Source: CAYGWP01 sp964353455 (GTDB lineage Bacteria > Planctomycetota > Phycisphaerae > FEN-1346). Taken from it: a stretch of DNA of 10,087 bases. Under the pieces are notes generated by a model. It did not search any database. It was not told the origin of the DNA and worked only from the letters and a program-made list of their open reading frames with translations. Shown piece after piece: positions 5,226 through 10,087 of this stretch (positions are counted from its first letter, which is position 1; the number at the start of each line of letters is the position of its first letter). The translations under genes and the position numbers were made by a program. The stretch is from the NCBI GenBank assembly GCA_964353455.1, contig CAYGWP010000169.1:1-10087 (forward strand), written 5' to 3'.

Positions 5226-7835
5226 ACCGCCGGCCCGCTCCCGCGCCCCCGGCACCGGCGGCCTCTGACAATATGGGATGCGCGTATCGTGGGGGTCAGT
5301 CTCAGTAGGCCGGGGCGCGCCCCGGCCTACAACTACAACTTCCGCGCGGGATACCGCCCCGCTCGTCCCATCGACCACAAGCGGCTCCCCGTCGCGGAAC
5401 CGCTTCGTCGCCCCCGAAAGCACCACTGCTGGAATCCCCATCTCACGCGCCACCACCGCACCGTGCGACAGGCTCCCGCCCATCTCCATCACCAGGGCGG
5501 CGGCGTTCACGAAGAGCGGCGTCCAGTTCGGGTCGGTGCTCGGACACACCAGGACGTACTCGCGTCCGAGGTCCCCCGCCTCGGCCGGCGAAAAGACGAT
5601 CCGCGCCGGCCCCGTCGCCACGCCCGATGACAGCGGGAACGCCGCGCACCTGTCGCAGCCCACAATCGGCGGCGGCTCGCCGAGAGAATCAATCTCCGCA
5701 CCCGTGATAACGTCCGGCAGCGACAGCCGCGCCTCGGCCCCGCGCGACATCCGCCGCTGCTCCAGCAAATGCATCGGCGCAAAGCCCGTCGAGAGGGCGT
5801 CATGAAGTTCCTCGAACTCCAGCAGAAAAACGTCCTCCCCGATTCCAAGCCGCCGCCCCGCCTCCAGCGCAAGGTCGCGCAGCAGATCGTACCCCATCAT
5901 CAGGTAGTGCTTGCCGTCCTCGCGGAACCGCATGTACCGGCGCACGAGGCCCAGGCGCCGCTGGAACTCGTCCCGCGCGCGGCCGGAGAGCCTCGCGGCA
6001 AGCCCTTCCGCGCACCGGGCGGATTCCGCGGCCCGCCGCTCGTGCATCGCCGCCGGACTCGCCCCGCCCGAGAGGTGTGCGGCCATCGTCCGGACCGATT
6101 CCGGCCGTTCCCGCCACCGCGGCGTGGCCAGGTCGAATTCCTCCGGGGCACGGTGCCCGTACGCCCCCAGCCACTCCTCCAGAGAGCCGCGCCCGCTGGC
6201 CACATCGTACAGGCCCACGTTGGCCCGAAGCGTCAGGTCCGGCTCGGCACCGGCCGCAAGCACGTTCGCAAGTTCCTCCGGGCCTGCCTCGGCGTAGTGC
6301 GGCGAAGCCGGATTATCATCCCAGAAGTGCTCCCGCAGGAACTCCCGCAACCGCTCCATTGCCATCGCCGCGACCAGGCTCGGCAGCAGCGACTGCGGCC
6401 CGAAATCATCCATCACCCGCCGCTCGCGGGCGCGCCAGAGGTCAACCCATTCCTTCGCGCCGAGCGCCTCTAGATCGCGGTCCTTCTCCTCGCCCACCCA
6501 CCGCAGGAAATCGGGGATGATCCGCGCGTCCAGTTGCCGATCGAGGTCCTCCGCCAGCGCCTCCAGCCGCACCTGGATTCCACGCAGCCTCCGCCCCACC
6601 CGCAGCCGCGCCCGCAGCGACCCTGCCGGCACCGTCGGCGGACCCTGGGCCGCATCCGGATTCGTCCGCAGAAGGCCAAGGTCGTACCGGAACGGAAAAT
6701 CCTCGAAGAACATGCCGCCCGCACGCGACAGGTCCATGTATATCCGCCCACCCACAAGGTCCAGGAACCCGTCGCGCGTCACCGCCTCCGACGGCTCGAA
6801 ACCCACCGCCCGGTACATCGCGCCGAACCCGCCCCCGCCCGACATGAACCGCCGGACCACCGACCACGCAAGCGGAGTCGGGTGCGGCAGCGTCTCGGCG
6901 ATGTTGTGCCGGACCCAGTCGCCGCGGCCCGCTTGTTTCCACTGCCGCAGGGCCGCCCGCGTCTCCTGGAGCCGCCGCTCGTACGCCTCGGCCGTCTCCA
7001 ACGTCGTGATGGCCCGCGATTGGAGCAGGTAAAGTTTGCCGCCGCCGCCTATGGCCCACTCGATGTCCTGGGCCGCCCCGAAGTGCTCCATCACCCGAAG
7101 CCCCAGCCGCCACAGGTTGCCGATGTCGCCATGCGAGAGGCACGCGGCGCGCCGCCGGTCTTCCGGCACCGGCCGCTCGGCCCGCGAGCCCGGCTCGACC
7201 CAGACGGCCTTGTCGCCGATAGTGCACGACTTGACCGCCCCCGTCGCGCGGTCCAGGATGAGCGTGTCCGGCTGGACCTTCCCCGAGACCACCGCCTCCC
7301 CCAGGCCCCAACTCGCCTCCAGCAGCATCTCTTCGCGCGATCCGGTCCGCGGATTGGCCGTGAAAAGCACACCCGCCACGTTGGCCGGAACCATGCGCTG
7401 GACGACCACCGCCATCGCCACACAGGCCGGGTCGATGCCGTGCTCCGCCAGGTACGCCCGTGTCCGCGGCGAATCCAAGGCCGCCCAGCAACGCCGAACG
7501 GAGTCCAGCAACTCCGCCTCGCCCGAAACGTCGAGGAACGTCTCGTACTGCCCCGCCATCGAGGCCGCCGCAAGGTCCTCCGCCGTCGCCGACGAACGCA
7601 CCGCCACCCCCGGCGACCCCATCCGCCGGTATGCTTCCAGAATCTCCGCCCGAACCTCCGCCGGAACCGCCCCGCCGCACCCCGCACCACGCCGAAACGC
7701 CTCCGTCGTCACCACGAAGCCGTCCGGCACAGGAAACCCCGCACCCACCAAGTGCGCAAGGTTTATCGCCTTGCCGCCGACAAGCCCGGCGTCGTGGCAC
7801 TCACCAAGCCCAAGCACCGTGGGACCTTCGCCCAT
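4134..7835 (-). CDS. Rph/PEP-synthase-like phosphotransfer enzyme fused to an EMC3/DUF106-like membrane module
   Basis: One open frame of 1233 residues. Residues 1-~310 form the ATP-grasp (PPDK_N) domain: GGKAINLAHL (20-29, Lys22), AVRSSATAEDL (78-88, Arg80), and DIEW...LLQSRAIT (257-277; Glu259, Gln272, Arg274). Residues ~310-720 are a middle domain opening with NIAETLPHPTPLAWS (311-325) and including REDGKHYLMMGYDLLRD (638-654). Residues 733-829 are the swivelling phospho-histidine domain, with GGSLSHGAVVAREMGIP (786-802) and catalytic His791. The TIM-barrel PEP-binding domain of PEP synthase is absent, so the order matches rifampicin phosphotransferase (about 870 residues). A linker (830-870) leads to a four-helix membrane module. 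The start ATG at 7835 shares its A with the TGA of the upstream gene and has AGGAG at 7844-7848; the frame stays open to 8231 only as a shadow of the propeller gene. The acceptor substrate is unknown, and antibiotic resistance should not be assumed. Confidence 0.85.
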   Translation of the reverse strand: MGEGPTVLGLGECHDAGLVGGKAINLAHLVGAGFPVPDGFVVTTEAFRRGAGCGGAVPAEVRAEILEAYRRMGSPGVAVRSSATAEDLAAASMAGQYETFLDVSGEAELLDSVRRCWAALDSPRTRAYLAEHGIDPACVAMAVVVQRMVPANVAGVLFTANPRTGSREEMLLEASWGLGEAVVSGKVQPDTLILDRATGAVKSCTIGDKAVWVEPGSRAERPVPEDRRRAACLSHGDIGNLWRLGLRVMEHFGAAQDIEWAIGGGGKLYLLQSRAITTLETAEAYERRLQETRAALRQWKQAGRGDWVRHNIAETLPHPTPLAWSVVRRFMSGGGGFGAMYRAVGFEPSEAVTRDGFLDLVGGRIYMDLSRAGGMFFEDFPFRYDLGLLRTNPDAAQGPPTVPAGSLRARLRVGRRLRGIQVRLEALAEDLDRQLDARIIPDFLRWVGEEKDRDLEALGAKEWVDLWRARERRVMDDFGPQSLLPSLVAAMAMERLREFLREHFWDDNPASPHYAEAGPEELANVLAAGAEPDLTLRANVGLYDVASGRGSLEEWLGAYGHRAPEEFDLATPRWRERPESVRTMAAHLSGGASPAAMHERRAAESARCAEGLAARLSGRARDEFQRRLGLVRRYMRFREDGKHYLMMGYDLLRDLALEAGRRLGIGEDVFLLEFEELHDALSTGFAPMHLLEQRRMSRGAEARLSLPDVITGAEIDSLGEPPPIVGCDRCAAFPLSSGVATGPARIVFSPAEAGDLGREYVLVCPSTDPNWTPLFVNAAALVMEMGGSLSHGAVVAREMGIPAVVLSGATKRFRDGEPLVVDGTSGAVSRAEVVVVGRGAPRPTETDPHDTRIPYCQRPPVPGARERAGGMLRNVFFLVWGVYLVATFALPAGWVYRPSLAALDAALWPLVAAFGKAGAVAVLAGGLAVITMAGQRLLTDNQRLRVAKARAARLRAEAGGLPADSPRRQALLALAGPVHMRVFLAALVPIAVILGPMVMSFMWLPQRVDPASWNPRPGATAYVTAMVDGDYLKPVTLTADSGLVLEAVTPASQSLKPIRATLEELLASFKARLEAGDWRPEGRQQTSEAVPPASRIADLSEYLKSPIPAQNLSWTLRTPATGGAGRFAVSLAADGAEQVRTRLVLGDRWPPESKEDLGDGKGPVQTARPAGMGSPIRLVKVKYVEAKTQGADVFWAPLFWRVAAATWDAGWLSLYLVVYLPIMFLCRWLLGVA
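4551..4623. repeat. GGAGACTG-type repeat with imperfect inverted arms, inside the coding frame
   Basis: The minus strand carries 7-bp-spaced units (GGCTGGA, GACTGGA, GACCGGA) and, after about 25 nt, the inverted arm CCTCCAGCCTCCAG. CTGGAGRCTGGAGR on one side pairs with its inverse on the other at 12 of 14 positions. It encodes about residues 1071-1095 of the fusion protein, a polar stretch within the soluble insert. It resembles a dispersed intergenic repeat that has landed in frame more than it resembles a conserved protein segment. Confidence 0.55.
5305..5330. repeat. Perfect 26-bp palindrome in the linker of the fusion gene
   Basis: The 13-base half-site GTAGGCCGGGGCG is followed directly by its exact reverse complement. 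On the left it is flanked by GGGGTCAGTCTCA (5292-5304) and on the right by a doubled TACAAC. It translates as the linker residues around VGRGAPRP (836-843). GC-rich perfect palindromes like this are typical of dispersed REP-like elements in intergenic DNA. No T-run follows in the minus-strand sense, so it is not a standard terminator. Confidence 0.8.
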
Positions 7836-7848
7836 CACCGCGACTCCT
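7833..7848 (-). promoter_or_regulatory. TGATG stop/start overlap with internal ribosome binding site
   Basis: The propeller gene's TGA (7837-7835) and the fusion gene's ATG (7835-7833) share one A. AGGAG at 7844-7848 lies 8 nt upstream of the ATG, inside the end of the propeller gene. This fixes the fusion gene's start and suggests translational coupling and matched amounts of the two proteins. Confidence 0.85.
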
Positions 7849-9541
7849 GCCCGACGAAGCACCATACGCCGCCCGTCTCGCTCCCCACGTACACCCGGCC
7901 GCCCACCACCGCCGGCGAACTCACCGTCAGACCGAGTTCGCCCGGTTTCCCCTCGGCATTGATGTAGTGCCTCTCCAGAACCTTCCCGTCCGCCGCATCC
8001 AGCACCGCAAGGTACCCGTCCTGGCTGACCGCATAGACCAGCCCGCCCGTGAATCCCGGCCCCGCCAGGATCGGCGACCGGCCGCTGACCCGCTGCCGCC
8101 AGAGAATCCGCGGCTCGCCGCCGGTCGCAAGGTCCAGGGCCACCACCTCGCCGTTGCGGACGGGGCAAATCGCCTTCCCGTCCCGGACGGCAATCGGGCC
8201 GAGCACCGCATCCGGCATCTTCACCTGCCACCGAACGGCCCCGGTCTTCCGGTCCAGCGCGATGACCGCACCGTCGGGGGCGGCCGCCGCAAAAACGTAG
8301 TCTCCGTTCCCGCAGCCGATAAGGACAAGGTCGTCGGCGAGCGTGACCGCCCCCGTTGCGGGGTGCGGCGTGGCGGTCTTCCAGAGGATGCGGTCTTGGC
8401 CGCGGCCCCTCAACTCCTCATCCGTCGCCGTCCGAAGGGCCACCACCGCGCTGCCGTTAAACCCGCTGCCAATATAGACCACCCCGTCGGCGATCACCGG
8501 CGAACTCTCCGGGTCGTTGACCTGGCACTCCCATAGTTTCGCCCCGTCGGAGAGCCGCACGGCCAGCACCACGCCCGGATGCCCGCGGGCCTTGTGGTCC
8601 GGCCCCTCGATGGCCCCCGCCCCCGCCACCGCAATGTCGCCATCGACCGCCGGCGACCCCTCGATGTGCAGCGGCGTGGGCACACGCCACACAAGCCGCC
8701 CCGTTGCCGCCTCAAGGCACACAAGGTCGCAATCGGCATCCACGTGCAGCCCCTGGCCGATCACCACGTACTTGCCATCGGCCGAGACCGCCGGCGAACT
8801 GAAAAACCCCTTGAATTCCTTCTCCTTGCCCGCCTTGGCGTCGCGGAACGTCTGCGTCACCCACCGCGGCTTGCCGGTGGCGATGTCGAGGCAGAAGACC
8901 GACCCGTAGTTCCCCGGCGGATCCAGCAGGCACGAGGCCCCGAAGACGTTCCCCCCGATGACCGCCGGACTCGACACGTACATCGTGTCCGGCTCGCCGT
9001 ACCGCCATGCGGCCGCAAGTTTGACGGGCGCCGCCCCGCCGCCGTAGCCGGTGCGGGCGGGGTCGCCACGGAAGATCATTGCCCGGCCTTGATTGGCGGG
9101 CGATGCGGCCGGCACGGCCGCCGCCGGGGCGCTCGCGGCCGAACCCAGCAGTTTCGCACGCTCGCGGTCTTCCAGGATGCGGATGGCCACCTGTGCCCAG
9201 TCGGTCCGGCCCGATGCGGCCGGCGACTTGCGTCCCTCCGCCGGGGCCATCAGCCACGAGATGCCGAAGTACAGGCCCGCCGCCACCGCGATCACCAGCA
9301 GCGGGATGTGCGGCCGCGCGCGGCACACGCGCAGGAGTTCGCGCGGCTTAAGGAACACCGCCACGACGCTCGCCAGGGCCGCCACGATCGCCGGCAACAG
9401 GGCGGCCCCGGCGTTTACGAACACCGGCACCACGCCGAGCATCGTCTCAGATTGAAGTGGCCCGTCGCCCACGTGGCCCTCGCTGGAACCTTTGGCCGCC
9501 GCTTCTTGAAACCCGCCGCCGCAGCCGTGCGATTCGGTCAT
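7835..9541 (-). CDS. Membrane-anchored PQQ-like beta-propeller protein
   Basis: A 568-residue protein from the ATG at 9541. After a ~33-residue N-terminus come two hydrophobic helices (about residues 35-64 and 76-98) separated by a basic loop (KPRELLRVCRARPH). The positive-inside rule puts that loop inside and the rest of the protein outside the cytoplasm. From about residue 147 (FRGDPARTGYGG) the protein is a PQQ-like/BamB-like beta-propeller with repeated blades of the type 'SPAV..GG.V..G' then 'LD..TG...W'; examples are CLDIATGKPRW, CLEAATGRLVW, ALDRKTGAVRW and VSSPAVVGGRVYVGS. No catalytic quinoprotein residues were identified, so a scaffold or binding role is more likely than a dehydrogenase. 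The start is uncertain: the ATG at 9442 lies just before helix 1 and the GTG at 9562 lies inside a palindrome; none has a strong SD. Its TGA overlaps the next ATG by one base, implying coupled translation with the fusion enzyme. Confidence 0.85.
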   Translation of the reverse strand: MTESHGCGGGFQEAAAKGSSEGHVGDGPLQSETMLGVVPVFVNAGAALLPAIVAALASVVAVFLKPRELLRVCRARPHIPLLVIAVAAGLYFGISWLMAPAEGRKSPAASGRTDWAQVAIRILEDRERAKLLGSAASAPAAAVPAASPANQGRAMIFRGDPARTGYGGGAAPVKLAAAWRYGEPDTMYVSSPAVIGGNVFGASCLLDPPGNYGSVFCLDIATGKPRWVTQTFRDAKAGKEKEFKGFFSSPAVSADGKYVVIGQGLHVDADCDLVCLEAATGRLVWRVPTPLHIEGSPAVDGDIAVAGAGAIEGPDHKARGHPGVVLAVRLSDGAKLWECQVNDPESSPVIADGVVYIGSGFNGSAVVALRTATDEELRGRGQDRILWKTATPHPATGAVTLADDLVLIGCGNGDYVFAAAAPDGAVIALDRKTGAVRWQVKMPDAVLGPIAVRDGKAICPVRNGEVVALDLATGGEPRILWRQRVSGRSPILAGPGFTGGLVYAVSQDGYLAVLDAADGKVLERHYINAEGKPGELGLTVSSPAVVGGRVYVGSETGGVWCFVGQESR

Positions 9542-9559
9542 TCCGCCGCTATCACGTGC

Positions 9560-9582
9560 CACGGGTTGCTTGCCAACCCGTG
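9560..9582. repeat. Inverted repeat just upstream of the first gene of the operon
   Basis: Arms CACGGGTTG and CAACCCGTG (9 bp, perfect) surround a 5-nt loop. It lies 19 nt upstream of the ATG at 9541 and covers the alternative GTG start, which argues against that start. In the operon's mRNA leader it could form a hairpin; it also looks like a dispersed palindromic repeat. No T-run marks it as a terminator. Confidence 0.7.
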
Positions 9583-9600
9583 CTTCGTTACCACAACACG

Positions 9601-9618
9601 CGGTCGCCGGGGCGACCG
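9601..9618. repeat. Short GC-rich palindrome
   Basis: CGGTCGCC, two bases, then GGCGACCG: a perfect 8-bp stem. It is 18 nt beyond the previous palindrome, so two hairpin-forming elements sit side by side in the leader or promoter region of the minus-strand operon. Confidence 0.65.
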
Positions 9619-9675
9619 GCTAAATGTGCCTTGCCGCTGTGGCGTCACTTTGAACCCTGAACTTGGGCATTCTAT

Positions 9676-9703
9676 GCGAAACTGTGCGAAACTAAGCGAA
9701 ACT
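9676..9703 (+). repeat. Tandem GCGAAACT repeat, 10-bp spacing
   Basis: Three exact GCGAAACT copies start at 9676, 9686 and 9696. A degenerate copy, GCTTAAACT, follows at 9705 and CGAAACT appears at 9728. The 10-bp spacing places each copy on the same face of the helix, which would suit cooperative protein binding upstream of the operon, though it may be a simple repeat. Confidence 0.75.
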
Positions 9704-9789
9704 TGCTTAAACTTGATCGATTCTTCACGAAACTGAAGGCATTCTTAGTGCGGGTGCGCCGACGGATTGCGGCAAGAGATGCTGTCAAG

Positions 9790-9825
9790 AACGCCAAGGA
9801 CGCCAAGAACGCCAAGAACGCCAAC
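9790..9825 (+). repeat. Tandem AACGCCAAG repeat, 9-bp period, four units
   Basis: The units are AACGCCAAG, GACGCCAAG, AACGCCAAG and AACGCCAAC. Two inverted, degenerate units follow at 9837-9857, giving the hairpin annotated separately. Confidence 0.85.
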
Positions 9826-9857
9826 CCCCTGGAAGTGGCGTACTTGGCGGTCTTGGG
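9802..9857. repeat. Long imperfect hairpin built from direct and inverted repeat units
   Basis: The left arm 9802-9822 and right arm 9837-9857 pair at 18 of 21 positions around a 14-nt loop. The left arm is made of the AACGCCAAG tandem units and the right arm of inverted copies. It is not followed by a T-run on either strand, so it is not a standard intrinsic terminator. Confidence 0.7.
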
Positions 9858-9954
9858 CCGGGCAGGAGATCTGATTGCCGTCAGGCCACGGCACGCCTGC
9901 CGGGCCAGGGGGGCGGAAGCGGGGGGGAAACGACAAAGGCAACGACGGATTGTC

Positions 9955-9981
9955 CGCAGATTACGCAGATTACGCAGATTG
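9955..9981 (+). repeat. Tandem CGCAGATTA repeat, 9-bp period, three units
   Basis: Two copies of CGCAGATTA are followed by CGCAGATTG. AACGACGG (9941-9948) lies just before it, and the same word precedes the next repeat block at 10001-10008. Confidence 0.85.
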
Positions 9982-10013
9982 ATATACTGGTGAAAGCAAC
10001 AACGACGGCCTCA

Positions 10014-10037
10014 CGCGGAGGCGCGGAGACGCGGAGA
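10014..10037 (+). repeat. Tandem CGCGGAGA repeat, 8-bp period, three units
   Basis: CGCGGAGG is followed by two CGCGGAGA units. It is preceded by AACGACGG at 10001-10008 and followed by AACGACAACAAGG at 10061-10073, so the blocks alternate with AACGAC-type words. Confidence 0.85.
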
Positions 10038-10087
10038 GCGTCAAGGGGGTACTGGGGAAAAACGACAACAAGGACCTCCGTCCAACC

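Larger units (their letters stand above)
9583..10087. other. Repeat-rich intergenic region without a convincing gene
   Basis: About 500 bases to the right edge. A plus-strand frame at 9703-9993 stays open only because of the tandem repeats (it reads as Asn-Ala-Lys and Asp-Ala-Lys repeats) and has no SD or family resemblance. The region holds several different short tandem repeats, one long imperfect hairpin, a G-rich tract and recurring AACGAC words. The operon promoter should lie near the left part, but no clear -35/-10 pair is visible. Confidence 0.7.

Noticed and set aside
4134..7835. Annotating the large protein as a rifampicin resistance enzyme or as PEP synthase.
   Set aside because: The PEP-binding barrel is absent, and rifampicin specificity cannot be read from family resemblance; the neighbours do not suggest resistance.
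7836..8231. The fusion gene's frame stays open 132 codons further upstream.
   Set aside because: This stretch lies within the propeller gene, has Gly/Arg-rich out-of-frame composition, and the ATG at 7835 has a proper SD and begins the ATP-grasp domain exactly.
9669..9674. TAGAAT on the minus strand as a -10 box for the operon.
   Set aside because: No acceptable -35 hexamer at 16-18 nt spacing, and it lies in repeat-influenced sequence.
9902..9927. G-rich tract fitting a G-quadruplex pattern (GGG, GGGGGG and a run of seven G).
   Set aside because: The fit needs splitting one G run with a one-base G loop and using a 7-nt loop; in GC-rich DNA this is weak evidence of function.
9703..9993. Plus-strand 96-codon open frame.
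   Set aside because: Its residues are mostly the translation of tandem repeats (Asn-Ala-Lys units); there is no SD and no family resemblance.

Overview
The window is GC-rich and almost fully coding on the minus strand. Five co-directional genes read right to left, from about 9541 down to the left edge. Gaps are at most 78 nt, and one junction is a 1-nt stop/start overlap, so they probably form one operon. The right-hand 0.5 kb (about 9560-10087) has no convincing gene and is a mosaic of palindromes and short tandem repeats. There are no RNA genes, CRISPR arrays, transposases or integrases in view.

In transcription order: (1) a membrane-anchored PQQ-like beta-propeller protein (7835-9541); (2) a very large 1233-residue protein (4134-7835) whose first ~830 residues look like a rifampicin-phosphotransferase/PEP-synthase type enzyme (ATP-grasp domain, large middle domain, swivelling phospho-histidine domain) and whose last ~360 residues look like an EMC3/TMCO1 (DUF106; Oxa1/YidC superfamily) membrane protein; (3) a Tat-exported L-fucose/L-arabinose-isomerase-like protein (2608-4080); (4) and (5) two tandem, closely related Tat-exported Gfo/Idh/MocA oxidoreductases (1298-2563 and 1-1219, the second cut by the window edge).

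The organism is most likely a planctomycete or other PVC-group bacterium. This is inferred from high GC, Tat-exported Gfo/Idh oxidoreductases, an exported sugar-isomerase homologue, PQQ-like propellers and repeat-filled intergenic DNA. There is no marker gene to confirm it.

The three downstream genes fit oxidation and isomerisation of a sugar outside the cytoplasm. The two upstream genes are translationally coupled and do not belong to a pathway I can name. By the positive-inside rule the propeller and the soluble insert of the EMC3-like module face out, and the ATP-dependent enzyme faces in. The main point of interest is this joining of an ATP-dependent phosphotransfer enzyme to an insertase-like membrane module. 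The linker between them is partly made of a perfect 26-bp palindrome that looks like a dispersed intergenic repeat, so the fusion may be recent, accidental or real; evidence on both sides is given.
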